Positions 18,664 to 27,026 of a stretch of 64,000 nt of DNA are shown here, piece after piece (position 1 is the stretch's first letter; every line of letters starts with the position of its first letter). Source of the DNA: Qipengyuania soli. Its GTDB lineage: Bacteria > Pseudomonadota > Alphaproteobacteria > Sphingomonadales > Sphingomonadaceae. The stretch spans positions 1,426,001 through 1,490,000 of the forward strand of contig NZ_CP064654.1 of the NCBI RefSeq assembly GCF_015529805.1, read 5' to 3'. Position numbers and translations under genes: made by a program. Below the pieces are notes generated by a model. That model saw only the letters and a program-made list of their open reading frames with translations. It had not been told where the DNA came from and searched no databases.

Positions 18664-19796
18664 AACGAAAACGTGTGGTCTTCCGGGCAGAGATCCTCAC
18701 CCACTACAGAGTGGCGTTCCACGAACGCGTTCGGGACCTCCTCCATCAGCACGAAGTTGATTATGTCTTGCGAGTAGGCACGCCTCGCGGTGACGAAATT
18801 GCCAAGATGGACACTGTTGAACTGCCCTGGACCCAGCGAATGCGCTCATACGCGATCGGTTCGAGAGGCAAGCTCCTGTGGCAATCCGGATTATCAGACC
18901 TCACAGCTGACCTGCTCATAGTGGGGCAGGAAAACCGCATTCTCAGCAATTACCCGCTTCAAGCTTTGCGTCGGTTGCTAACCGCAAAGGTGGCTTATTT
19001 CGGTCACGGCAGGAATTTCCAGTCGCGCAATCCGAATAGCCGGGCCGAACGCTGGAAACGCTTTTGGGCAGGCAAGGTGGACTGGTGGTTCGCCTACACT
19101 CATCAGACCAAGAGCCACCTGATCGATCTCGGCTATCCGCCGGACCAGATTACGGTATTCGAGAACTCGGTCGATACAGCCGAAGTGCGGACTTTGTCCG
19201 CCGGACTTTCAGCATCCGATGTCGATCGCATCCGATCCGAATTTGATCTCAATGGCCGGAATATCGGTATCTTTGTGGGAGGCCTCTACGAGGATAAGAG
19301 GCTCGATTTCCTGATCGATGCCGCCAAGCGTATCAGGGCCGGTGTCCGCGACTTCGAACTGGTAATCGTCGGAGGCGGACCGGAATTGGCGAGGCTGAAA
19401 AGGCTCGCAGAAGGGAATGACTGGATAAAGATCGTCGGGCCTCGTTTCGGAGCCGAAAAAGTAGGCCTGATGAGCCTGGGCCAGATTTTCCTGATGCCTG
19501 GTCTCGTAGGACTGGCGATCCTCGATGCGGCGACGATGGGTCTGCCCACGATAACGACCGACTTCCCCTACCACAGTCCGGAAATCGCTTATCTCGAAGA
19601 CGGTGTTAACGGGATGATCGTTCCAGATTGGCAGGATCCCGCCGCCTATGCCGCTGCAGTCATCGATCTGCTGCGCGACCAGGGCGGTTTGGCATCAATG
19701 CAGGACGAGGCGCGTAAATTGGCTGATCGCTACTCGATCGAGGCCATGGCGGAACGCTTTGCGAATGGAGTCCTCGAAGCGCTCGCCAGGCCCTGA
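18660..19796 (+). CDS. glycosyltransferase family 4 (GT-B)
   Basis: Protein of 378 residues beginning with GTG in a 4-bp GTGA overlap with the gene before. The donor domain shows VGGLYEDKRLDFLIDA and PGLVGLAILDAATMGLP, which replaces the common EGFG motif with VGLA, a variant seen in some GT4 enzymes. The aromatic-rich DWWFAYTHQTK segment is typical of a subgroup next to sphingomonad EPS genes. It is the last gene of the plus-strand block gmd-fcl-wecG-GT-GT and converges on the SGNH hydrolase gene with an 11-bp gap. Confidence 0.86.
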   Translation: MKRKRVVFRAEILTHYRVAFHERVRDLLHQHEVDYVLRVGTPRGDEIAKMDTVELPWTQRMRSYAIGSRGKLLWQSGLSDLTADLLIVGQENRILSNYPLQALRRLLTAKVAYFGHGRNFQSRNPNSRAERWKRFWAGKVDWWFAYTHQTKSHLIDLGYPPDQITVFENSVDTAEVRTLSAGLSASDVDRIRSEFDLNGRNIGIFVGGLYEDKRLDFLIDAAKRIRAGVRDFELVIVGGGPELARLKRLAEGNDWIKIVGPRFGAEKVGLMSLGQIFLMPGLVGLAILDAATMGLPTITTDFPYHSPEIAYLEDGVNGMIVPDWQDPAAYAAAVIDLLRDQGGLASMQDEARKLADRYSIEAMAERFANGVLEALARP

Positions 19797-19807
19797 TCTT
19801 AGTAGTC

Positions 19808-20935
19808 TCAAAGAGCTTGCCATACTCCGTTGGCCAACAGCGCACTGCGGACGTGGTTTGCGATCGCGACATGCGCTGCGGCTGATGGATGCACGTTGTC
19901 CGGCAAATTTGCCGAGTTTGCAGCGAAGGCATTCCCGCAATCGACAAGATGAACCAACGGGTCGGCAAGCTGGGTAACCAGCCCATCTGCAGCAGCACGC
20001 AGGGGGACAAGGTAGGTGGCTTCCGCCGCATCCAGTCTCGGAGCCGGGGCGAGCAGAACCATTGGCGTGGCCGGATACTGGTTCTTCTTCCACTGCACGA
20101 GCGCGGCTAGATTGTCCGTGAATTCGCTGATTGACGTATCGTTGGTGCCCAGCATGACCAAAAGGAGATCGAGTTCTCCGACGTTCAGGCTGCCACGGCG
20201 CATCGCCGTTGCTCCATGCCTGGCGCGCCAACCGCCGTCACCCTTGACTATCCGCCGGATGTCCTTGCCCTCGCTGCGCAATGATGTGGCGAGGTGCGCA
20301 TGGAAGAAGTCGCCTCCATAGGCATTGCCGCCGCCTATTGTCGTCGTGCTGATGCTGTCACCCAGCACTAGCATCGTTCTCGGGGCCTCATGGAAAAAGT
20401 CGTTCGAAACGAGACGGCCCTGCATTCCGCAGAAAAACGAAAAGTCAGCTCCGGCGTTCTGCGGCACTGCTGTCCGCAAGACGTATGACAGCGACTCGCC
20501 CTCACGAAGGAAGCCATTGACCGGGACGACGGTCGTCGCTCCAAAAGTTGGCCCCACCATCACAGCCTGCAGAGCGGGACCTGCGGCATTTGCATTCAAT
20601 TGTGCATCGAGACGTTGGATCCAGATGGTAACATCGCGGGTCGAACAGATGGTGATCGCTTCAATCCAGGTGGAGCGACCGGGCGGTGGCGTGTAGACAC
20701 CCAGGGCCTGGCCGACGGAATAGGAAGTCCCTGAGTTGTCGCCTTTGAAGTAGGTGTTTGTCGCCTGCGAACCTTCGCGGGCCACGCGCTCGACCACGCT
20801 CTCTGCCACTCTCGTCCGTGATTGTATTGGCAAGGGACGATCGCGTGAAACGCCGATTGCTTCACCCTCGCCGAATGAGATGGCGAACTGCGGCACATAA
20901 CCTGCAGGAGCGACTATGGATTGCTGACTTGGCAT
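19808..20935 (-). CDS. SGNH/GDSL hydrolase family protein
   Basis: Protein of 375 residues. The C-terminal ~190 residues hold the SGNH blocks: VLGDSIS (nucleophile Ser), a Gly in KGDGGW, MLGTNDTS (Asn) and DNVHPSAAAH (Asp-x2-His). The N-terminal ~180 residues form a separate beta-rich region of unknown type (ATNTYFKGDNSGTSYSVG). No signal peptide is seen, so it is cytoplasmic or leaves by another route. In this setting it may add or remove O-acetyl or similar groups on the polysaccharide. An AGAGGA ribosome site precedes the ATG. It is the last gene of the minus-strand block. Confidence 0.8.
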   Translation of the reverse strand: MPSQQSIVAPAGYVPQFAISFGEGEAIGVSRDRPLPIQSRTRVAESVVERVAREGSQATNTYFKGDNSGTSYSVGQALGVYTPPPGRSTWIEAITICSTRDVTIWIQRLDAQLNANAAGPALQAVMVGPTFGATTVVPVNGFLREGESLSYVLRTAVPQNAGADFSFFCGMQGRLVSNDFFHEAPRTMLVLGDSISTTTIGGGNAYGGDFFHAHLATSLRSEGKDIRRIVKGDGGWRARHGATAMRRGSLNVGELDLLLVMLGTNDTSISEFTDNLAALVQWKKNQYPATPMVLLAPAPRLDAAEATYLVPLRAAADGLVTQLADPLVHLVDCGNAFAANSANLPDNVHPSAAAHVAIANHVRSALLANGVWQAL

Positions 20936-21004
20936 GGTCTGTTTCCTCTTTGTTCCAAGCCACGCCTAGGTAACTGGGAACACTGTAGGAAAGCGAAAAC
21001 TGCG

Positions 21005-22228
21005 TCAGGCGCCGGAGGGCTGTCGATTGATCCGCATGGCCAACAGAGCAAGAAGAGCAAGTTCACCCAAAGCCATGGGAATGATGGCGGCCAAGAGGCC
21101 GAAATGCGCTGGGGCGAAAGCAACTCCAAGCAGAATCGGCGGCAGGGTAAGCAAGTTGAGTGTGAAAATTTCGCGGTAGTGGCCCATTGCCTGATAAAGC
21201 GTCGAGTAGGCACCGCGAGCGATATTTGCCGTCGCAAAAAGTGCCCAGGCCCCTGTAAGCGTCGGAACTTCCGAATACGCCTGCGGCACCACCGAGGCCG
21301 GAATTCTGCTGGCAACGAGGAAGACCAAGGCGCTGGCGACAGTCCCGACGACCAGGACAATGATTGCAATCTTTCTGGCAAGCTTCGTGGCCGATGTAAC
21401 GCCTTCTTGGCGATACAATCCCGCGAAACGCACCTGCAGAAGCCGCATTATTCCGGAGCTCATGATCATCACCGGCATGATGAGCATCCGCGACGCTGAA
21501 ATCTCTCCGACCGATGCAAGGTCGATACTGATGGCTACAATGGTCAGATAGAAGCTTCCTTGGAGCCAAATCACGATCGACCCTGGCAGAGACCAAGCAG
21601 CCATGCCGAACAGTGTTCGTCTGGCGTCCGCCGGAATGGTGGCCGCACTCGTTGCCGCTGTCAGCATGCTGCCGGAAACGCCAATTGCGGACGACACGGC
21701 AAGCACCAACAAGCCCGTCCGCGCATCGATCCGGCCTACCGTCATATAGATGACGGAAAGGCTTGATGCGCACACAATCGCGAAAACAATCGCAACTCTC
21801 AGTGCGGCCGCTACCTGAAGGCTGGAAACCAGAAGGCTACGCAAGGCATCCCGATAGGAAAGGACCACGAATGCTGCGGCACTCGCAATCGCGATCATGG
21901 GAGGCAGACCAAGCAAGATCGCCAGCGCCACGCCAACAAGCGCCGGAACCACCGTCAATCCCAACTGGAGCCGTAGGAAGCCCTTCCCCATAGCTCGCTG
22001 TTCGTCCTGCGAATGCCCGCGCGTCAGGACGGTGATGAAGGGAGCGCCGAACAGGGATGCCATCAACACCTGCCCCATGATCACATAGGAATAGGCCAGG
22101 CTGAATACGGCGAATTCGGTCTTGCTCGCAGTGAACAGGATAGCGCCCTGCACAAGGAAGACGGCCCCACTGGTTACCAGCGGGTCCAATATGGCCATGC
22201 CACTCTTGCGCAAGTTATCTCTGACCAC
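21005..22228 (-). CDS. wzx: polysaccharide flippase Wzx-like
   Basis: Integral membrane protein of 407 residues with about 12 hydrophobic helices. Its position next to the polymerase gene and its FAVFSLAYSYVIMGQVLMA opening fit a lipid-linked repeat-unit flippase. It starts with GTG at 22228; ATG at 22198 is an alternative. It should translocate the undecaprenyl-diphosphate-linked unit made by the enzymes of 14633-34903 to the periplasm. Family calls for such proteins rest on topology more than on motifs. Confidence 0.82.
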   Translation of the reverse strand: MVRDNLRKSGMAILDPLVTSGAVFLVQGAILFTASKTEFAVFSLAYSYVIMGQVLMASLFGAPFITVLTRGHSQDEQRAMGKGFLRLQLGLTVVPALVGVALAILLGLPPMIAIASAAAFVVLSYRDALRSLLVSSLQVAAALRVAIVFAIVCASSLSVIYMTVGRIDARTGLLVLAVSSAIGVSGSMLTAATSAATIPADARRTLFGMAAWSLPGSIVIWLQGSFYLTIVAISIDLASVGEISASRMLIMPVMIMSSGIMRLLQVRFAGLYRQEGVTSATKLARKIAIIVLVVGTVASALVFLVASRIPASVVPQAYSEVPTLTGAWALFATANIARGAYSTLYQAMGHYREIFTLNLLTLPPILLGVAFAPAHFGLLAAIIPMALGELALLALLAMRINRQPSGA

Positions 22229-22273
22229 GTCGGTCGCTTTCGGTTTCCATCATCGTGGAGTTCGGACCAACGG

Positions 22274-22963
22274 TCAGCCTTTGATGTATAGACCGTCGTA
22301 TTGCAGTAAGCGCAACGATCTCACATCACGGAAGCCGGGAACAATGTCCCATAGCTGGAATCCGCAAGAACGAAGGAATTCGTCAAGCTCACCCGCCGAT
22401 TTCTGGCCGTCGTAGAGTTGCATGAGGCTCATCTCAAGCTGGACGCTCCGGATACGCTTCGCAAGACTTTCGCGAGCACCCTGCAGTACGAGGTGCTCGG
22501 CCCCCTGCACATCGAGCTTCAGATGAATGGGTTCATCGACGGGAGCTGCCGACAACAACTGGTCAAGAGTCTGCATCGAAACTTCGATAGATCCGATCAC
22601 GGCACTGCCCGGCGCGGCCTCGACATGCGAATCCAGCATTGGCAGCATCGAACTGCTGACACTGTTTCCCGCTTCATAAAAGGTCACGTGGCCAGCGTCA
22701 GCTCCGACTACCATGCGTGGTGCAATCGTCCACCTCTCGGAACCGTATTTTGCCGCGATGTCTCGAAGGGCATGCCATGCGACCGGGAGTGGTTCGATTG
22801 AGAGGACGTGGCCGAGATAGCCGTTATCGAACAAGGATTTGGCAAACTCGCCGTCATTTGCGCCAACGTCGACGACATACTCGATGTTCTGTCCCGCAAG
22901 AATTGCTGGAAGACGTTTTCGCCACACGGTCAGTTCGTTCGCGCGTTGGACCTCGAGGCCCAT
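22274..22963 (-). CDS. FkbM family methyltransferase
   Basis: SAM-dependent methyltransferase of at least 229 residues. VVDVGANDGEFAKSLF (motif I), the acidic SIEPLPVAWHAL, SMQTLDQLL and HLKLDVQGAEHLVLQGA are FkbM hallmarks. It likely O-methylates a sugar of the repeat unit. The start is unsure: the ATG at 22963 has no good ribosome site, while a strong AAGGGAGG sits at 23008-23015 with 5 nt to an in-frame ATC at 23002, and the codons between read ISLLGKLRALARN, which looks like the usual FkbM N-terminus. Confidence 0.88.
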   Translation of the reverse strand: MGLEVQRANELTVWRKRLPAILAGQNIEYVVDVGANDGEFAKSLFDNGYLGHVLSIEPLPVAWHALRDIAAKYGSERWTIAPRMVVGADAGHVTFYEAGNSVSSSMLPMLDSHVEAAPGSAVIGSIEVSMQTLDQLLSAAPVDEPIHLKLDVQGAEHLVLQGARESLAKRIRSVQLEMSLMQLYDGQKSAGELDEFLRSCGFQLWDIVPGFRDVRSLRLLQYDGLYIKG

Positions 22964-23023
22964 ATTCCTGGCGAGAGCCCTTAGTTTGCCGAGAAGTGAG
23001 ATTCGCGCCTCCCTTGCAGCGCC

Positions 23024-24355
23024 CTACCTTTGCCGAATGCTGATCGCAAATCGAGGAGATCGCCTTCCACGTTGCATAAGCGCAACCGCGATAACAATGA
23101 AGAGTGGGATCGAAAGAACATCTCTCCACTCGTAGGAATAGCCGGAGATCAGGCACCCGATAAGGAAGACGACGGCCACGAGATTTGCTTTTGCGCCATC
23201 CTTATGGGGCACCGGCTTGAACAGCAGCGAATAGGCGACCAAAACCATGGCTGACGCCAGCGCGAGCATTCCCAGATAACCGGTGTCACCGATTGCACCG
23301 AAGAACTGACTGTGCAGACTGGCGTCCCAGCTGGTCAATCGCCCATTGGGAAGGATGAAGGTGAGCGGGGGTCTTTGACCTGCGGGAAATCCAATCGCCT
23401 TGATAGTCATCGGTGCGTCTTGAATTAGCCCTTGGAATGCATCCCAGATCGACTGACGCGTCGAACGGTTCATCAAGCGTTGTTCGAAGAACGTGGTCAG
23501 GTTCGCCGGAAGGATGTTCTCGATACCGATTACAAGGAAGATGAAGAGCCCAGCCACGTTGAAGGCAAACAAGTACAAGAGGGCAATGATACGGGCTGAG
23601 ATCGATTGCAGCATGAGTATGGCAGCGCTCATCGCCAGAAAGGCAATCAGCGCGGTTCCCTGACCACTCAAGATCAATCCTACCAAAAGAAACAGGAACA
23701 GGAAGATCGCCGCCCAACGGCTGACATTCAACATTCCGGCCGCAACCAATGCCCCTGCGAGCGCAAGCAGCATGCCGCCGGATGCGGAGAGAGGACGCCC
23801 CTCGTTCTGCCCCAAGGTGTCTGCGTAGAACGGGAATCCCGGCGAGATTCCGCTACGGAGAACCGCGAGCGTCGCCAAAATAAGTGCGAAGCCAATCAGA
23901 ATTCTAGCGATTTTTCTGAGGTCTTCGTATCGCAGCCCCACAAGGCAGGCGGACGCCATAGCCAAGGGAACGACCAGGGGATTTCGCGCCCAGAACGCAG
24001 CTTGCAGGGGATCGATCAACAAGCCGCGCAAAAGCGTTATGGCAACTAACGCGATGTAAAAGAAAATAAGAATCTTAATATTTTGCCGAAAGCTGATCCT
24101 GTTTATCAAACAAATGACCGTGAATACCCATGAAAAGAGAGTAATATCAGATAGCCAAACGTTATAAGAATATATTTCAAATAACTGAAGGCTGAAAGAC
24201 ATCTCGGTGTACAGGTTGCACAGCAATGTCACCCAGATCGCGAAAAGGACAGGTGCGATCCTGGAGATGGTAACGGTTCGACTTGTCTTGCCTGGCAGCG
24301 GGGTCGCAGCTCCAACCCAAGGGCCGGTGGCCTGAGGGGTGCCAAATTCATTCAT
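23024..24355 (-). CDS. wzy: O-antigen/EPS polymerase-like membrane protein (Wzy)
   Basis: Protein of about 443 residues with 10-12 hydrophobic segments and a long periplasmic loop in the second half (roughly residues 300-370, containing [19 protein letters not shown]), the layout of O-antigen ligase/polymerase superfamily proteins. RxGxE-like loop motifs cannot be assigned with confidence. The start at ATG 24355 overlaps the acyltransferase stop by 8 bp. It probably polymerises repeat units in the periplasm; a second protein of this superfamily is at 29946-31289. Confidence 0.8.
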   Translation of the reverse strand: MNEFGTPQATGPWVGAATPLPGKTSRTVTISRIAPVLFAIWVTLLCNLYTEMSFSLQLFEIYSYNVWLSDITLFSWVFTVICLINRISFRQNIKILIFFYIALVAITLLRGLLIDPLQAAFWARNPLVVPLAMASACLVGLRYEDLRKIARILIGFALILATLAVLRSGISPGFPFYADTLGQNEGRPLSASGGMLLALAGALVAAGMLNVSRWAAIFLFLFLLVGLILSGQGTALIAFLAMSAAILMLQSISARIIALLYLFAFNVAGLFIFLVIGIENILPANLTTFFEQRLMNRSTRQSIWDAFQGLIQDAPMTIKAIGFPAGQRPPLTFILPNGRLTSWDASLHSQFFGAIGDTGYLGMLALASAMVLVAYSLLFKPVPHKDGAKANLVAVVFLIGCLISGYSYEWRDVLSIPLFIVIAVALMQRGRRSPRFAISIRQR

Positions 24356-24962
24356 CGCCAACGACAACCCCAATTGGTGCCGCCGGGGCACCGCCAACCG
24401 ACATTCCAGGTGGCACATCCTTGGTCACAACGCTGCCAGCAGCAATTATCGCTCCGTCACCGATCCTTACCCCCTTCTGTATGATCGCGCGGGTGCCGAC
24501 GAACACGTCATCACCAATGACGACAGGAGCGGAGATTTCATTCCATACAGGCTTCGCATAGCGACGATTAGTTGCCTCTTTTGGATGGAAATCGGTATCG
24601 AAGATGGTCACGTCTGCTCCAAACAGACAACGATGGCCAATAGTGACCGATACGGCACTGCAAATGACGGTCCCACTCATTCCGCAATCATCGCCAATGC
24701 GGATCTCCGCCTCTTCATTCATGCAGCGCAAGATTACCGGACGCGATACGCCCAAGGCGGTGGAATCCGCTCGGCTAACCCCGACAAAGCGATCACCGAT
24801 GGTTATTCTCGACCTGCCCGGCCTGAAAACGAGCATCTTGCCGCTGAAACGCGCCGCTCGCCCCAGTTCCACACCGATTGCCCGTAGGAATGCCCGGCCA
24901 ATCGCCGAATGAATCCTCCAGCGAATTCCCTGAATCTTGGAGGCCAAGTACCTAGTTGCCAT
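24348..24962 (-). CDS. left-handed beta-helix acyltransferase (hexapeptide repeat)
   Basis: Protein of 204 residues of the WbbJ/maltose O-acetyltransferase superfamily. Hexapeptide repeats are readable ([56 protein letters not shown]), with the characteristic PAAPIG near the end and a likely catalytic His in FDTDFHP. It should O-acetylate a sugar of the repeat unit using acetyl-CoA. Its start overlaps the glycosyltransferase upstream by 11 bp and its stop overlaps wzy, so translation is coupled. Confidence 0.9.
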   Translation of the reverse strand: MATRYLASKIQGIRWRIHSAIGRAFLRAIGVELGRAARFSGKMLVFRPGRSRITIGDRFVGVSRADSTALGVSRPVILRCMNEEAEIRIGDDCGMSGTVICSAVSVTIGHRCLFGADVTIFDTDFHPKEATNRRYAKPVWNEISAPVVIGDDVFVGTRAIIQKGVRIGDGAIIAAGSVVTKDVPPGMSVGGAPAAPIGVVVGDE

Positions 24963-25878
24963 TCGACTGCTCTCGTGGGCTATCGCCCCCCAACCGCCAG
25001 AACTTGAGCAGGTGGCGATAGGGCAAGAGGAAATGCAGCGGCCACCACCGACCTGAATGCCGGCGCGTGTAAAGCCACCAGCTGCGAGGTGGAAGGCCGT
25101 GATGCGTATTCACCTTTCGCCATTGCTCGAAAACCGAGAGGTGCGGCGAACCATATCCTTTAGATGATTTCTCGACATTGGCTTCGCAGACACCGAGCGA
25201 TCCGGCCAACTGCAGGATAGGGATTCCAGCTGCGGTTGCGCGCAGCCCGTAGTCGATATCTCCGAGATTGTGAAAATACCCAGGATCATTGATACCGATC
25301 TTTCTTACCACTTCGGCAGGGACAAGAACGATGTTTCCGTTGAACGTGTCTACGGCCACCGGATTGTCGGCAAGGCCGGCGAGTTCCAGCGCAATGGACG
25401 TCGGCGATACTCGAGCCGAAATGCCGCCGTAGGTCTGAAGCCCATCCGAGTTTCTTGTTGCCCCAACCAGGATGAATTGATGGTGACCGCGCTCGCGCTG
25501 ATCGTCCCATGCCGATCTGAGCTGTTCGATAGCTGTCGGATCGAGGACTACATCATCGTTCAGCCAGAGAAATGCATCTGGCTCCAGCCCCAGCGATGCG
25601 TTCCAGGCGGCATAGAGGCCACCATTCCAAAAAGCCGTGCCATCACCATGCACAATATGCGCAGTCGGCCACACCTCGCGTACTGCCGTATCGGTGCCAT
25701 CATTACTTGCATCGTCGAACAGCACGACCTCGATCTCGAAGCCCTCGCTATTCCGCAATGCTTGCAGCGCCCGGACAGTAGAATCTCGACGGTTATGCGA
25801 TACCAGCAGTACGGCGAGCCTGGGCATTCCTTCAACGTTGCCAATACTGTCATTCGGCATTTGGGGCGTGACGGTCAC
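24952..25878 (-). CDS. glycosyltransferase family 2
   Basis: GT-A enzyme of 308 residues. [18 protein letters not shown] opens the nucleotide-binding region, [13 protein letters not shown] carries an aspartate pair, and [12 protein letters not shown] holds the DxD-like metal motif; [16 protein letters not shown] follows in the acceptor region. It adds a sugar to the lipid-linked unit on the cytoplasmic face. The start is GTG at 25878 in a GTGA overlap with the stop of the upstream gene. Confidence 0.9.
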   Translation of the reverse strand: MTVTPQMPNDSIGNVEGMPRLAVLLVSHNRRDSTVRALQALRNSEGFEIEVVLFDDASNDGTDTAVREVWPTAHIVHGDGTAFWNGGLYAAWNASLGLEPDAFLWLNDDVVLDPTAIEQLRSAWDDQRERGHHQFILVGATRNSDGLQTYGGISARVSPTSIALELAGLADNPVAVDTFNGNIVLVPAEVVRKIGINDPGYFHNLGDIDYGLRATAAGIPILQLAGSLGVCEANVEKSSKGYGSPHLSVFEQWRKVNTHHGLPPRSWWLYTRRHSGRWWPLHFLLPYRHLLKFWRLGGDSPREQSNGN

Positions 25879-27026
25879 ATCATGTCCCGCACGGTAAGCC
25901 TAAGTCCCTCAACGCGACCACGCTCCACTTCCACCCGTAGGTGCTGAACCTTGCAATCGGCTGGAACTTCGAAAGAAAAGTCGCCCGCATTCTGTTTTTC
26001 CGCGAGGAATCTGCTCCCCTTGCCTTCAACTTCCAGGCAAAACACTCGCGTCAGCACGTCGGCGCGTCTCCGACCCGGTAGCGAAGCAGAGTCACTATCC
26101 TTTCTCGAAATAACAATTGTGTGCTGCCCAGGCGCGAAGGTCAGAAATCTGGAGGCGGCTTGCCGACGGAGAAAATTCCTGTTCTCGATCGTCAGAGCGC
26201 CCGTACCCAGCATGCGGAGCGAAATCCCGCCGGATCTGGGAAATGTCCAACCACGAGGATCATACTCGCGATCCGGATAAGCGAAGCCAAGACCTTCCGA
26301 CCCAGGAGTCCAGCACTCTTTGGGCCAGAGCTGGGACCCTAGACTATCGCCGTTGACAAGGAGGACACTGGCGATCCTTCCGCGACCATCACATCCAAGA
26401 GCATCGGAACTATTGGACATAGTCGCGATGAGTTTACCCAACGTATGCCGGCTCGCCGGTGAGACGTAGACGTGCGCGACCGTCGATTGTGCCAGGAAGT
26501 CGCTCTCGCCAATCATCTTGGCGAGGTCCGCATGGGTGGCAGGAAATTGCAGCATCGCGTCAAGCGCGGCGGAAATGATCCTTTGGTCGGCCTCGGTCCG
26601 CGAAAGGGCGTCGAGACGGTTGACCGCTTCCTCGTATTTGCCTGCCGCCAGCGCACTGCCCAGCACAGTTATCTGGACGTACGGGCCACGCCACCCGCGC
26701 TTGGCCGCTTCGGACAATGCTGCACTCGCCAATTGCATGCGATCGGCCTCTGCGGCCCACTGCGCAAAATGCGAAAGATGGCTGACGTCGACTGGCCGAA
26801 TGCGCAGAATGTCGGAGACCGCATCACCGGCTGAAACGGGGTCTTCGGCCAGCAGCCGTTCCGCGCGCCTTTCGTCGGCAAAACCTCCGAGGCCGTGCGG
26901 CACGAGCGGCACCATGCGCGTGTTGTCGCGCGCCGCCCTGTCGAACTGGAAGACCGTGAAAACCCCTGCGATCAGAATGCCGAGCAGCAGGGCAACAACG
27001 AAACGCGGGTTGCCGAACTTGCTCAT
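25875..27026 (-). CDS. membrane-anchored protein of unknown function in EPS operon
   Basis: Protein of 383 residues. One hydrophobic helix at residues 9-27 anchors it, and the remaining part is predicted to be periplasmic. Residues ~55-200 are helical and alanine-rich with a TPR-like feel (QWAAEADRMQLASAALSEAAKRG). Residues ~240-375 look beta-rich, perhaps a carbohydrate-binding-like domain (GWTFPRSGGISLRMLGTGAL). I do not recognise a named family. It is coupled to the tyrosine kinase gene (TGATG) and to the GT2 gene (4-bp overlap), so a role in polymer length control or export is a fair inference. Confidence 0.75.
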   Translation of the reverse strand: MSKFGNPRFVVALLLGILIAGVFTVFQFDRAARDNTRMVPLVPHGLGGFADERRAERLLAEDPVSAGDAVSDILRIRPVDVSHLSHFAQWAAEADRMQLASAALSEAAKRGWRGPYVQITVLGSALAAGKYEEAVNRLDALSRTEADQRIISAALDAMLQFPATHADLAKMIGESDFLAQSTVAHVYVSPASRHTLGKLIATMSNSSDALGCDGRGRIASVLLVNGDSLGSQLWPKECWTPGSEGLGFAYPDREYDPRGWTFPRSGGISLRMLGTGALTIENRNFLRRQAASRFLTFAPGQHTIVISRKDSDSASLPGRRRADVLTRVFCLEVEGKGSRFLAEKQNAGDFSFEVPADCKVQHLRVEVERGRVEGLRLTVRDMM

